DNA of 64,000 nt, from positions 14,389,611 through 14,453,610 of the forward strand of contig OZ017801.1 of NCBI GenBank assembly GCA_963969395.1, given 5' to 3'. How positions within the stretch are numbered: position 1 is the stretch's first letter; every line of letters starts with the position of its first letter. This DNA comes from Pseudoscleropodium purum (taxonomy: Eukaryota > Streptophyta > Bryopsida > Hypnales > Brachytheciaceae). Made by a program: the position numbers and the translations under genes. Under the pieces are notes generated by a model, which made no database searches, was not told the DNA's origin, and saw only the letters and a program-made list of their open reading frames with translations. Positions 47,181 through 59,163 of this stretch are shown one piece after another.

Positions 47181-47624
47181 TACACAGCCAGTACAATGGA
47201 AAAGAATTCCGCTGGAGTCAGCAGTCAGCACAACCAGTTGAATGATTCCCTTTTTTTCCCCTGGAAATGCACCCACCGGGGGCCTTAACTCTCGTGGTCG
47301 ACCAAGAGGCCCAGTCAAAGACAGATGGGTTACGGTAAACATGCCTATTGCCAAGCAGATTTGCTATCTATGGACTGTACCTTGGAGAAGCTATTTGTCA
47401 ACTCATGTATTTTCAGAGATTGAGAAGTGGTTTGTCCCATCATTAGGGAAAGAACGGGGCCTCAATAGGGCTGCCACTTCTGAACCAACAGTGTAATAGC
47501 AGACAGCTGAATTAAATGAATAAAGAAATAATTCAAAAGATTAATAATCAATTTAAGAATAATCATAGGCCACCGTGGTAGACGGTCTACCAAGGTGGAC
47601 TATGATTTTCATTTTTTTTCATTT
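47181..47624. other. Intergenic stretch, nothing recognised
   Basis: An 84-codon ORF (47,242-47,496) has no recognisable similarity. Confidence 0.35.
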
Positions 47625-47628
47625 TTAA

Positions 47629-48374
47629 CCCCTAAACGTTTGGATCCTTTTCCAAAATTGACGATTTGGGAAAAAATTGTTATAAATTGCTATTTGGAAG
47701 AATATTTTGGAATTGACATACAAATAGGAGTTGTAGATTCCATCCATACAGTTAGATTCATTGTTGCTATCATCAATATTTTTTATAAATTTTGAAAGGG
47801 AAATTTCTAAATTCCTTCTAAATTCAATTACAAGTAAAATATTATCATTTTTTGAGTAAAACTTGTTGGAATGGATTTGAAACAAGGTTCTTTTGATGTG
47901 GTGATTTTTTGAAATTTTTGTGCTCTTTTAATCTATGACCTCATTTTTACAAATCCAATTTTGATCTAAAATCAATGAAATTTTTGGCTTGACACACTTC
48001 TACATTTGTAATTTTAGAAAAATATGAACTCTAGTAACACCAAATCCAACCATTGGATAGGACAACGACTTGATAAAAAAATCTCCACAAATTAGATGAC
48101 TTTCATCCAAGCAATAACAAGAAAGAAAATTGAATTTCAATTTGTTCATTGTCTAGATTTTCGACGTCAGAGTGCTTCAAGGTTTAAAATCGATTCAACA
48201 ATCCACTGGGTGGAAAATTCTAAATTTTTTCCATATCTTTTTACACTAGTGTACTACAAGATCCTATGGTTACATGTGTCCAGCAAATTTTTTTCTCTCT
48301 AAAATGTAATAATTGTACAAGAAATGGCAATTTTAGAGTGTTTTTGGTAAAAACATAGTCAAAACATTTAGGGA
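47629..48374 (+). repeat. Family 1 TTAA element, copy G (shorter, diverged left part)
   Basis: TTAA at 47,625-47,628 and 48,375-48,378; ends CCCCTAAACG and CATTTAGGGA. The right third matches family 1 (CTACAAGATCCTATGGTTAC, AGAAATGGCAATTTT), but the left part is little like the other copies. A hybrid or rearranged derivative. Confidence 0.6.
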
Positions 48375-48378
48375 TTAA

Positions 48379-49199
48379 GCCACGTGTTACCTTATGCATC
48401 TTCTACACTAGTTGCTTGCTCGTGGTCTTCACCCCTTGTTCCCAAAACTACCGCATAAAGTCATACTTAGACAAAGTTTGACAATGTATTCTTCACAATT
48501 TGTAGTCTTGAGTTATTGAAGAGACTCACTAGTGTTGATTGGTTGAGTTCATTTTTTAAGTGGACACTTTGGAAGTTGCTTTTACAAGAATTATGGTGGA
48601 GAGCACAAAATTGCAAGGGCCTATTTAGAGTTGTTGAAACTGCCTCTAGTGTGCCTAGGTGCCCACGCTCTAAGATTCAATCCTACCATGTGAAGGAATA
48701 GCTCTTCAAATCATTGTTTTCATCTTAAGTTTAGTTGTTTTATCCTTTACTCTACTTGATGAGTGTTCACTCAACTATTTATAGGTCTTATTTGGTGAGC
48801 AAAAGTGATAGACAAGGAAATTAAGGGCCATTCAAAGGTAGATGGAAAATTTGAAGGTGCTAAGTAAGGGTGGTCATGTTTTCAACAATGTGTGACAAAA
48901 CCCCTTAATGCCTCAATCCTTTTCCAAAATTTTGCACATTTTGGCTTATATCATTTTACAAAAATATCATTTACTGCACTTTCAAGAAATTGGTCATTAA
49001 GGAAAGTTTTCTCTTCAAGATTCAAGTATTAGATTGAATGAATGAAAAGTTTGCTAGACTAAACAACGCCTCGAAGTGCTTTGTTCATTGTCCAAAACAT
49101 GGACGTTGGAGTGCTTCAAGGTGGGTTTAGCTAGCCTCGGTGGGTCTGATCCTGATTTTGAGGGCCCTTTATTTACCACGAGGTTGAGGTTGCTTCGAG
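48379..49199. other. Intergenic stretch, nothing recognised
   Basis: No gene or repeat identified. Confidence 0.4.
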
Positions 49200-49589
49200 A
49201 TGTGCCTTCCTGGGGAGCAGAAGTTTCTATTAATTAGGATCGGATCCTGGTTGGCAGCGGCCCACTACTACAGTACACCAAGTTACTGTAGAATTGGGTT
49301 GCCGGAGGCCCACCCACCCACCCCCACTCAGCTCCAGTTTCCGTCTCCAATGATTCCGAGTTTCCTCCTTTGCGAAGTTTCTGCGTTGGAGACGGAGCTG
49401 GAGAGCTGCAGAGCCCCTGCAACCGACAAGGAGAAGAAGGCCGGAATGAATGCCGCGAGGACGGACGGACTTAAACTTAAACTTAAACTTAAACTTCCTT
49501 CAAGACGGAGCGACATTGAGTTCGCTGCACAGGAACCTGCACAACTTCAACGTCCTCAGACAGATAGACAGACACTGACGCAGCTTTAG
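49200..49589 (+). CDS. Hypothetical 129-residue protein in a GC-richer island
   Basis: The ORF stands in a GC-richer island. A stretch near EVSALETELESCRAPA could form a helix, and four CTTAAA hexamers (about 49,470-49,493) encode repeated Lys-Leu. No domain is recognised. It may be a first exon, a fragment of a captured gene, or chance. Confidence 0.25.
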   Translation: MCLPGEQKFLLIRIGSWLAAAHYYSTPSYCRIGLPEAHPPTPTQLQFPSPMIPSFLLCEVSALETELESCRAPATDKEKKAGMNAARTDGLKLKLKLKLPSRRSDIEFAAQEPAQLQRPQTDRQTLTQL

Positions 49590-49894
49590 TGTAACCCTGG
49601 AAGGACGCTGAAGGCCACTTCAATGCTTCACTGTTGTAGTGTTATGTGGGTCTGATGGGTGACTTGCTTCATTGCTTACCACTGTTAGTAGTGTGCAATG
49701 TGCCGTTGCCACAACTAAATTTTTTTTTTTAAAATGATTTATGTAAAAAATAAATGAAAATTTATTTAATTTATTTAAATTTATTTATTTGAAATGAAGA
49801 AGAGAAAGTAATTTCCTAATTTTCCTATTCATAAAAACTTTGAAACATGGTAAGACAAAGTCTATGCACCCCTTCATGAGAGAAATAATCACAT

Positions 49895-50160
49895 TAGAAG
49901 ATATTCAGTTGCTTTGGAGGGCTATGAGTTTCTTGAGGGTTTTCAAACTCTGGGAATTCACTGCACCAATTTATTGATGTGGCACAAAGATTGCCACATC
50001 ATTAAAGTTATTTCAAAAACTTAAAACAAACATTTCAACCTTTTAATTTAAAAAAATCAAAGAATTAAAAAAAAAAATTTAATTTGACAACGGCTGTCCT
50101 CTAGCTGCCAAGGAAACAATGTTGGGAACAATCCTAAAAAAGCCCTCCAAATATCCTCTA
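49895..50160. repeat. Probable MITE related to 8,572-8,885
   Basis: The left end (TAGAAGATATTCAG, then TTTGGAGGGCT) and right end AGCCCTCCAAATATCCTCTA are inverted repeats apart from a ~10-base insertion on the left. ACATTAGAAGAT at the left is shared with 8,569-8,580. Non-coding, about 266 bp. Confidence 0.45.
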
Positions 50161-50383
50161 GTGGAATCTCTAGAGGGTTGCTCCATAGCCCTTATAAGAC
50201 CTTGAAGTTTACCTTTGTTTGGGCTTCGGCCTTTATTTTTCCCTTGTTCTTGCCAAACTTCCGTCGAGTTGTGTTAGTGACTCGGAATCTAACTTAAAAA
50301 TGTTGAATAATGAAAAGTTCATGTACTTTGATGCACCTTAATATAATTACTAAACACTTTTAATTCGGATGTTGTTGAATTAA

Positions 50384-51307
50384 CCCCTAAAGGTCCAAAC
50401 TATGTTTTTTGGCAACATAGCGATTTGAGGCAGCTCACTACGAATGGAGTTTTAAGGTCTTTTTGCTGAAATTTTCACACAACATGTGCCCAAGTAGCTT
50501 TAAGGCCCAACAATTTTCATAATTTTTGACTACATGATTCAAAAGTTATTGCATGATATGTAATTTTCAATGCTCAGCGGGCAATCCAATTTTCTTTTGG
50601 AAATCACTTTTTTGAAAAATAAAAATCTGAAATTGATTTTTTAGATTTATATATATGTGAAAATATTTTAATCATTCCATTTTTATTTACAAGATGAAAG
50701 TTATAAGGTGTTCTAGTTTGTGGGTAGTCATGGATTTCCTACTCAAAAATAAACTTTGGAGTCCTTTGTTTAACTCAATTTTTAATATTTTTTGAAAAAA
50801 AAGAAGAAGATATGATGTAGTTTGTTTATTAATACATTACCACCAATGGGATTGGAGTTTTTCAATTTTATAATTAAATTCTTAACAATTTAGTGTTTTG
50901 AATCACTTTGTACTTCTTTCTATTTACTATTTTTTCCCTATATGTTGTGCAATTCCAAATGATCTAGAAAATTTTAAGCTTGTAGCCAACTTGCCTTAAA
51001 GAATGAATCCAAAGAGTAACCATCATTTTAGACATTTTTTCATATAAATGTGACCTTGTAAAGTGCAGCTGCTCGTATTTTCACAGGGTTAAAAAATATA
51101 GTTTTTGTCACTTCAAACGTTAATATCTTGCAATCTACAAAGTGGAAAATTCTGAAACTTTTTCCACATCTTTTCAAACTAATTTACTACAGTATCCTAC
51201 GGTTATATGTGTCCAAAAATGTTTTTCATCTAAAATTTAATGCTTGTATCAGAAATGGCAGTTTTGGAGCTTTTTCAGTGAAAACATAGTCTCCGACCTT
51301 TAGGGGG
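50384..51307 (+). repeat. Family 1 TTAA element, copy E (complete, 924 bp)
   Basis: TTAA at 50,380-50,383 and 51,308-51,311. Ends CCCCTAAAGGTC and GACCTTTAGGGGG are inverted repeats that extend, with gaps, through ACTATGTTTT on each side (about 28 bp). This is the best-preserved copy in its termini. No ORF. Confidence 0.85.
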
Positions 51308-51389
51308 TTAAGGTCCAACAGAGTTGTGGAAAATGAATCAAATGTCCCAAATTGTTCAATGATTGTCTACTATGAATAAAAAAAATTTG

Positions 51390-52045
51390 ATGGTACTGTG
51401 GAAGACCTACCTCATTGTCATCAAGTGAGCATGGCTGTTGAAGAGGTTGTTTTCATAATCAAATCAATTGTCCATCATCAATCCTCAAAGAGTATGGGAC
51501 AATTTGAAGTTGAGAGTTTGGTAACTCATTGTCAAAACGCAAAAATCGGGTTCAAAGTTAAATTTCAGACCTCATTTAGGCATAGTGGAATAATTTCTTT
51601 AAAAATACTTTGACCTCAAAAAAAGGTTGGATAATCAAGATAAGTTCTCTCTCCAAAAATTGGTTTGAGGTTCTTAGACTCCAATAAAAAGCTATGGACA
51701 AAATTTAGAGAAGGTGTTGGAAAATGTCAAAAAATGTTCATTCCAAACTCTCTCCAAAATTTGTCTATAATTTTAAGTTGGAGTCTCAAAACCTCAAATC
51801 GCTTATTGGAGATGAAATTTAACTTGATTATCCACATTAGCTTAGTTCAAAGTTTTTTCAAAAATAGTTATTCTACATCTAAATGAGGTCAAAATCCAAC
51901 TTTGAACATAATTCTTGCATTTGAATGAACTAAAAGCAATTGAGCTCCTATTGTTCCTAATTTATATATCTCACATAGATTGTTTCTTTTACTACAATCG
52001 CACTTGTATAAAGTGCTTCTCTTCTCCTATTCCAATACAACAAGT
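51390..52045. repeat. Fold-back dispersed repeat, copy 2
   Basis: Collinear with 30,250-30,870. The segment 51,549-51,908 is a long imperfect inverted repeat centred near 51,730: GGATAATCAAG (51,629-51,639) pairs with CTTGATTATCC (51,823-51,833), and GGTTCAAAGTT (51,549) with AACTTTGAAC (51,899). Two ORFs of about 72 codons here come from the repeat and are not convincing. Confidence 0.7.
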
Positions 52046-52479
52046 TCAATAAGTGTCTGTAGTTGCTTTGGGAAACTATCTTCAAAAACCACTTTATTTA
52101 GCCTATTTTGACTTCTCTTATAGAATTTGTCAATTGAACAAATTAAGACAAATTAATTCATTTAATTTGTTTAATTGGCAGATTTAACACCTTGAATAAT
52201 TGTATTATGTTGCCTTGTACACCCTTGCTTTGATATACCTTGATTAATATATTTTTGAGTTTCTAACATATCTCACGAAGTTGAAAGTGTGTGACCTTCG
52301 TTTTTATAAAGGTGACAATGATATGAAAAACTTTAACAATGTTATTCTAAAGCAGCCCTGTAGACGCCCAATTATTTCTCTTGTGCTTGTAGAGAACATT
52401 TCAACAATACCAGAAACGTCATAGGGGTATACATGGTTCTAGAGATCTTGTTGTAACAAACAAAACAAATCAAACAATC

Positions 52480-52642
52480 TAACTTAAAGGTATAAATGGA
52501 AGGACTAATGGGTGACTTTGCTTTACTATTATATTAAATTTGAAGGGTGACTTGACTATTAATAGTAGAAACAGAGAATGCACCTATTGGTTTAATAATC
52601 AAAGTATTTTGGTCATAGGGTGCTATATCCTTCCAAGGTCAA
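52480..52642 (+). repeat. Family 3 small element, degraded copy
   Basis: Shares AGAATGCACCTATTGGTT and the end CCTTCCAAGGTCAA with the family 3 copies at 57,256-57,554 and 62,425-62,569; the terminal TTAA is lost. Confidence 0.5.
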
Positions 52643-52659
52643 CTTTGATAAATGTAGGG

Positions 52660-53610
52660 TCATCCTTGCAAATTGCTATATAGTTTTTCAAAACGCCAAA
52701 TTTGTGGCCATTTTACAAGGATTGGATGTCTTTGGGTATCTTTTGAGTGTCAATTGAGATTGTATTTTTGTGACCCCACTATTTTAGCTTTGAAAGCCCT
52801 ATGTGTCTCCATAAGGGATACTTCAAGGTTTTGATAGGTTCCTATAATCTTGGTTTTTGATATTTGAAACTTTCTAAGCAAATATAAAATAGACATTAGC
52901 TTTATGGGAATATCATTTTTAGTTCAATTAGTGTCTAAGAGCAAAAGTTTGCCTCCCTAAGCTCAAAATGCTCAAGTGTGGGCAATTTTTTAAATTAGAA
53001 TAATTTTTTAAAAATTGATTCTCATATATTGTATTTTTATGTATGTAGATAAATTTGATCTATTCCATTTGGATTAGTGATGCAAAAGTTATGGAGCTTT
53101 TATTTTATGAGTAATCATTGTATTTTTTGAGAAAATAATGCATTAGATTGTTTCCTTACTCAATTTCCACAATTTCAGAAATAGAAGTTCCACAAGGTTC
53201 AAATTGCTCGCTAGAACAATATTACAATTGGAATTAATGTATTTCAACTCATCTTAGAGCTATCAAAGATTTAGTTTTTCCTTTTGTCTAATGTATGCTA
53301 TTAGTTAACAATTTTTTAAATAGTGGAATTTTTAAAAATCTTCTAGGTTCTTAATTCAATTATTCAACTGCCACAAATTATAAACTCAAAATCTATGGTG
53401 CAAAATTTTAAGTTAAGGTTGAAATCTTATAATTTCGTTACAAAAGTTCTCAAATCTTATAATGTAGGTAAGAAAATTTCCTCAATTTAAACACAGATAT
53501 CTTGCAATCTATGTAGTCAAAGTTCTTTAAATCTCTCCCACACATTCTTCTACCAACATATTGTATTCTTCTTCTAGAGCCTAAAGTTAGATTTTTCACA
53601 TAGGTGAAGT
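52660..53610 (+). repeat. Old, diverged relative of family 1
   Basis: Keeps the order of family 1 blocks, such as GATCTATTCCATTTGGATTA, GCAAAAGTTATGGAGCTTTT and GATATCTTGCAATCTATGTAG, but neither end is recognisable. Confidence 0.45.
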
Positions 53611-56532
53611 AATATCATATTGTATTAATATTAATCAATCAATAAATATTGTTGTAAAACAAGTTTTGTACTCTTAATGAATTCCGTGCCCTTAGAATAA
53701 GTAGTCAACACTCATTTGTATTTTAGTTTGCAATGCAAAGTATTATTATTGTTTGTTGAGTAAAAGAATTTAGTTAGTGTTCAATCATGGTAGTTTGTAT
53801 TTTCCTTTTTACTAAGTTAACCCTTTTTGTTTGTTTGTCTTAATCTCTTCTCAACACCAAGAGCATGATAAGTGCCACTTCAAAAATTTGTTTTTTTCAA
53901 TAATTAGAGGAAATAGGTGCAACACAATTATAATCTAACTTACAATAATTTAATTATTCTATCCCAAAACATGACTTGGGTTCCATGTTCTAATTTGACC
54001 AAATTAGTGTATACCAATTTGTCTTAATACTCAGGGAAGAGGGGATTAGAATCACCTAAAATCCACCACAAATTTTAGTTTTTTGTAATTGATACAATAA
54101 TACACAAGGATACTTCATGCAACACTAATTCAAAATATTGTTCACGATTTTGGTAAATTAGAGTCACATGCACTATTACACCAAGTCAAGGTAACTACAT
54201 TGAAGCACTTACTTTGGGATAAATCACCTTCAACTGCTATTTTTTTTTGAAACACGTGGACAATTTCCATTCATATAGAACGAACCAAGGCAGCATGTCC
54301 CCGGCAGCAATTTTTTTGCCTTCAACTGATTTGATTTGATTTCTTTTTTTTACACAAATAAAGGACCTTCAACTGATTTTTCAGTCAAAGGAAATGGACC
54401 CCTCATCCGTGCCATAGTTCCAGGGACAGTTTTATTTTTATATTTTTTTATATTTATTTTTTTATGATCACACTTTGGTCGTTGTGATCCTTGCCATGTC
54501 AGATGCATAGAGGATGATGTTATGTAGGGTCATCAATCATCACCCTTATTGTCTTTAATATGGTGTCCTCATTGCTATCCAGGAACTGCCCCCTCCAAAT
54601 AAAAATTTAGCTTTTTGATAGTTTATAATTAGAACTCAAAATTTCTATCATTAGAAGCACATCCCAAAGCACTTGGAATAGGTTTAAGAATAGGTATAAG
54701 AAAACTCAAATTTAGACATTGGGCCATTAAAAAAAACTAGCTTCAAAAGCAAATTAAAAGACAAAACTATCAATAGTTTTAGGTCTTGGCAACTTACACT
54801 TAGAACAAGCCTTGGTGTTTGCAATATAGTCCTTCCATATGGAAAAATAAGCAATCCCTTCAAAGTAGGGGCTAAATGTGTGCCCTTCCGCTTGCAATGG
54901 CACCCACCCAAAATGTTGCCCCGCCGTTTTGAACACCTCTATTCACTATCTCAGTTCAATTTGGTAATCCCACAATCATTTATTGCATCATTTCGTCTTT
55001 TTTAAAACTATTGGACTAGTTGGTCTTCCATTGCCTTACGTATTTTCCCTTGTTTTGTGTATGATATGTCCAAAAGTTAATTGTTCACCACAAGGGTAAT
55101 TAGTTACATGATTGCAAGATTGGCGTGTTCTTGCGAGTACCATATGCTAGTCTCAAGGTGCGAGAAGTAGCCTATTTTCAATTGCAACTGTATGTCTTTA
55201 TCACAAATCTACTTCTTATGTTAGTACTACCTTTAGAGCTTCTAGATATTTGACGCTTTTAGAGCATCCCCTACCGTTAGTAAGCTTTTGAGGGCCTTCA
55301 AAGTGAGATGCAAGAAATAAACTAAGAGAACCCTAGTGATAACCACATGTGCCCTTGACAAGTTATATGAATTCATCTAAGTAGGTGGAAAGAGCTTTTT
55401 TGTTCATTATACCTAGTTCCAAATCAATCTACCAATTCTTGCAAGCATGTCATGAGGTTCTAGTCAACAACCAAATCCTTACTAAAGATCAAAAGTACAA
55501 TTTATTTTAGGTATTGTCGGGTTTGGCTCAACCTTCAAAATTGAGCTTCAACAAAGGACAAAGACAAGTTGGTGGGATTGTAGCTTTGGGGGCTTGGATT
55601 GTGGTTGGTTGGCATTTGATGAAAATCTCCCCATTTCTCAGGAGTCATCATTTTCACATTTTGAAGGGGATGCTTTAACAAAAACAAATTGTCCAATATT
55701 TTGTAATGCAATTAACATGATTTTGTTTGATTTGCCAAGGCCTTTATATTTTTTGGGGGTCTATTGAAGATGTCATTAATATATGGCATAAAATACCTCC
55801 CTTGGATCTCTAAGTCTTTTTAAAAGCTTTTTTTAAATTTCCACTGAAGGTGATTTAGTAGTCAAATCCATTAAGCACTATTTATCTTATTTCTTGTCCC
55901 AAGGGGAACAATTTTATTCCCATGCAAAAAGGGGTCCGACAAAACAACATATCGTATGTACATGCCAACTTTTTTAAAAACATTAAAACTCCAATTTCAT
56001 ACAGCCTTTCCTGAAGAAACAGTCAATAGATGCTTTGTAGTAGCACGACTATCAACAGGAGTGACTGGATAATGTGTGACATGATGAGTTTGTACAGTAC
56101 CACAGATTTGATCATATTCCATATTCTAGTTACAACATTTCCAAACTTGCTTTTGGAGTATAATTTAGAGCAATAAAAATTAGAGCAGCTCCACCGCTTC
56201 AACTTCATATGGAATTGTGAAAAAAAGGTTTTCACAGAGTGAAGTCACAGGCCAGGTGCAGTAGTGTCTCTGCTTTTATGGGAGCAGAGCTGCAACGCAT
56301 CCACACTTGAGTAAACAACCCTCGACGACACCTTATAAAACTTACTTTGCATCATCGAAGACGTCATGGAGGAGAACGATTCCTTTGTGGTCAAAAGGGT
56401 TTGAGTTGAAAATATTTGTGTCGAGGATTTGTTCCTCTGGTTTTGTGTACTCTCTTTCCTTATCAATAAAATGTGTTCATGTGTTTCAATGCAAAAAAGG
56501 GTTTGAGATGTTGGGTGAGTTCTCATTGGGTG
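53611..56532. other. Intergenic stretch, no gene recognised
   Basis: Mostly AT-rich. A minus-strand ORF at 54,754-54,936 reads protein-like (HFGWVPLQAEGHTFSPYFEG, CSKCKLPRPK) but is not assigned. The segment 56,330-56,510 with TATCAATAAAATGTG has a polyadenylation-like signal and could be part of an old LTR; no partner found. Confidence 0.35.
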
Positions 56533-57118
56533 GTCTCAGAAGACCTCAACAATGGGGTGTGTGGGGTGGAGCATTGTATAGTGGTTGCGTGGGAAAATCG
56601 GAATTCTCATAGCGGTGATGCGGTGGGGCACTAAACCGCCACCTTTCCACGACAATCGTGGTCACGTTTGACTTGGAGTTTGCGGTGGAGTTGCTCTGGT
56701 ATAAGGTGGGCGCCTTCCTATGCGCCATTGACCCAAAACTGTCATCATTACTTTGTGTAGATCTCCAAAATCAATATGTACCTATGTAGAAGAGACGATT
56801 TCCAAACTTCTACCAAAAGGTCTACGAAGACCTCAATAATGGGGTGCATAGGTGGAGCATTGCAGCGGTTGCCTAGGAAAATTGAAATTCTCATACATGT
56901 GATGCGGTGGAACTCTAAGCCGCCGCCTTTCCGCTACATTTATAGTCACATTTGACTTAGAGTTTGCAATTGAGTTGCTTTGATATAAGTGGATGCTTCC
57001 TAATGCGCCACTAACTTGCAAAACCACCAATCACCACTATCAATACATTTACAAAATCAATATGTACCTATATCGAAGAAACGACTATCAGCCCAACCAC
57101 CAGAAAAAACTAGACCCT
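56533..57118. repeat. Tandem duplication of a ~293-bp unit
   Basis: GAAGACCTCAA(C/T)AATGGGGTG starts both units (56,534 and 56,827). GTGATGCGGTGG, GCCGCC and CAATATGTACCTAT follow in both. The copies differ at many sites. Confidence 0.75.
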
Positions 57119-57255
57119 TCCCAACTTTTGCATAGGATATCCACATTTCGTGTTCTTTGGTGTGTTGGAACCAGCCTTCTCTCACTTGCCAACAACAAAA
57201 TCCAAAAAAGGATTGAAGTCAGGTTTTGTTTGTTTTTTGCATTTGAAGAACTTAA

Positions 57256-57402
57256 CCCTTAAATGACGTTGATGCCTAAAAAACATCCAATGAATGACTT
57301 GATTGTTCATTATACAAACAAAGAATGCACCAATTGATCCGATGATCCAATAATCATTCAAATTTTCATTTTGGTTATAAGTGGGGCTATGTCCTCTTAG
57401 GG
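57256..57402 (+). repeat. Family 3 TTAA element, copy 1 (147 bp)
   Basis: TTAA at 57,252-57,255 and 57,403-57,406; ends CCCTTAAATG and TCTTAGGG. Interior includes AAGAATGCACCAATTGATCC. Non-coding. Confidence 0.7.
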
Positions 57403-57406
57403 TTAA

Positions 57407-57554
57407 TCCTTAAACAACAAGATGCATCCGAAAAGTGTCTCGATGGATGGCTTGTTCACCATAGAAAGAAAGAATGCACCGACTGGTTCAATAATACAAG
57501 CTGATTTCGGTGATTACCTTGGTCATGAATGAGGGGCTGTTGGTCCTTTAAGGG
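57407..57554 (+). repeat. Family 3 TTAA element, copy 2 (148 bp), sharing a TTAA with copy 1
   Basis: Starts directly after the TTAA that ends copy 1 and finishes CCTTTAAGGG before TTAA (57,555-57,558). Interior AAGAATGCACCGACTGGTTC matches copy 1. Confidence 0.7.
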
Positions 57555-57558
57555 TTAA

Positions 57559-58019
57559 AAATTGTAAGCTTCTTGTGAAGAAAGAGGTTTTAAGTTTTAG
57601 TTTTTCTTTTCTTTTTAATTGCGGGTAGGGTAAGGCAGCCAGCTGGAGATCAGTTTGGGACAGTGAGAATTTACTGAAGCAATGGAGGGGGCCAAAGCCT
57701 CAGTTGCCAGAGAGATTGGATGGCAGTGACTAAGGTTTTACAATTGTCCCGACAATCTTGTTTTTTCTGCAATGAAATCCCTTTTCATTTGTTTAAAAAA
57801 ACAAAACATGTCCGGACAATCCTATGTAGTCTAGACTTTGGAGAGGGAGATGTTTCAATATCTTTGGAAAAGGAATCTCATTTTTTATATTTTATTTTAT
57901 ATTTTTTGAAACAAATGAAAGGAGATTCCATTACCAATAATAAAATACAAACCAACTAGCTACAGGAATCTCAATTCTTTTGGGTGCACAATCTTGAGTT
58001 CATTTCAGATAGAAGATAT
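57559..58019. other. Intergenic stretch, nothing recognised
   Basis: A 79-codon ORF (57,720-57,959) has no recognised similarity. Confidence 0.35.
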
Positions 58020-58560
58020 CCAAAGTTATAGGAAGAAGACAAGTGGTGGACACTCATTGACTATTCACTAAAAAGAGGCGTACCACCTTGGTTTGCAATA
58101 GTTGTCCCCTTCCCTCTCTTAAAAAATTACAGGTTGTTGATTTTTGTAAAAGAAAATGCTTACCCTTGAAATTGTTGTTGATTTCTCAAAAAATCACAAG
58201 CCGTTGATTTTGTCAGATTTAATTTGAGTTGTCCAAGTATGAAATATTGGATATGGATACAATACTACGTACAAATATGGATAGAATACTAAATACGGAT
58301 ACAGATACGGATACAATATCGTATACAAATACATACAAAATACATACAAAATATACATAGAATATGAAATACATATTAAATACTGATATATATGGAATAT
58401 GAATATGAATAGAGTATCATATAGAAATATGTACAAGATATGGAATACAAGATATAGATATGGGATGAATTGTCCCATATTGATTGTCAAACAAGTTGAT
58501 TTCTAAAATTACAAGAGGAGGGAAGGTGATTGGAAATAAAATTTTGAAATTTCAGTGTAC
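58020..58560. repeat. Dispersed element with internal GATACA/GGATAC minisatellite, copy 2
   Basis: Same block order as 19,430-19,920, with the degenerate 6-base array at about 58,245-58,460 and conserved flanks (TCACAAGCCGTTGAT; TCCCATATTGATTGTC). Confidence 0.6.
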
Positions 58561-58709
58561 TGTGGCACAAAGTGTCACAATGCACTAAAAAGTGGTAGTA
58601 ATTGCCATACTCAGTAATTGAATGGGCTATGCTTGTTGTAGTGAATGTCAAGCTTTTGAGTCTTTTCTTTTTGTTGGAATAGGTGGACAATTGAGGTAGG
58701 AGGTTCTTA

Positions 58710-58749
58710 GGGCTACTTCACACATGGGCCGAAGGTCGAGAGTCCGTCG
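58710..58749 (+). repeat. Left TIR of the Harbinger element
   Basis: Ends in GGTCGAGAGTCC (58,734-58,745), a motif repeated inside the element. Confidence 0.9.
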
Positions 58750-58886
58750 GCCTCCACCATTCAGATTTCAAAAAACCCCAACTTTGGCCTCTTGACCCTT
58801 CATACAAGGTGGCACAATCCAAAGTCCGTTGCCCTCCAAACTGCTTACATGGCAACCTAGCTCCTACGTGGCAATGGCCTCGTGAC

Positions 58887-58947
58887 GGACTCTCGACCAA
58901 AGTTTGGGTCACCACTTTTCGGCGACCCAAACTCTGGTCGAGAGTCC
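58887..58947. repeat. Subterminal inverted repeat in the Harbinger element
   Basis: 24-base arms (58,887-58,910 and 58,924-58,947) match at 23 positions with a 13-base loop. They contain GGACTCTCGACC, the reverse complement of the motif in the left TIR. A relative, GGACTCTCGCCCAAAGTTTG, lies near the right end (62,088-62,107). Such repeats may be transposase or Myb-protein binding sites. Confidence 0.8.
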
Positions 58948-59163
58948 ATCGAATTTAAGAAATTTAAAAAAATTTAAAAAAAGAGTAAAAATAAAAAATG
59001 ACAAAATCTTAGCCATTGGATCGGAAGAACTGTTTTTCCCAAGGCCAAAAGGAGGATGCGCCTTCTTCCTCCTCTCTCTTTCTCTTGAATGTCTTGGTAG
59101 GAGTCTTTTTTTTACAGTTCTTTGTTGTGTGTTGTCTATCAAATTCTTTTGCAAGTAGAGAAG

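Noticed and set aside
47008..47354. Minus-strand ORFs with repeated KCSQ/NVPK residues
   Set aside because: The protein repeat reflects the 13-bp DNA repeat at 47,140-47,178, not a conserved domain.
54240..54440. Non-LTR retrotransposon tail
   Set aside because: A GAAACACGTGGACAATTTCC segment looked like one, but no RT similarity or target duplication was found.
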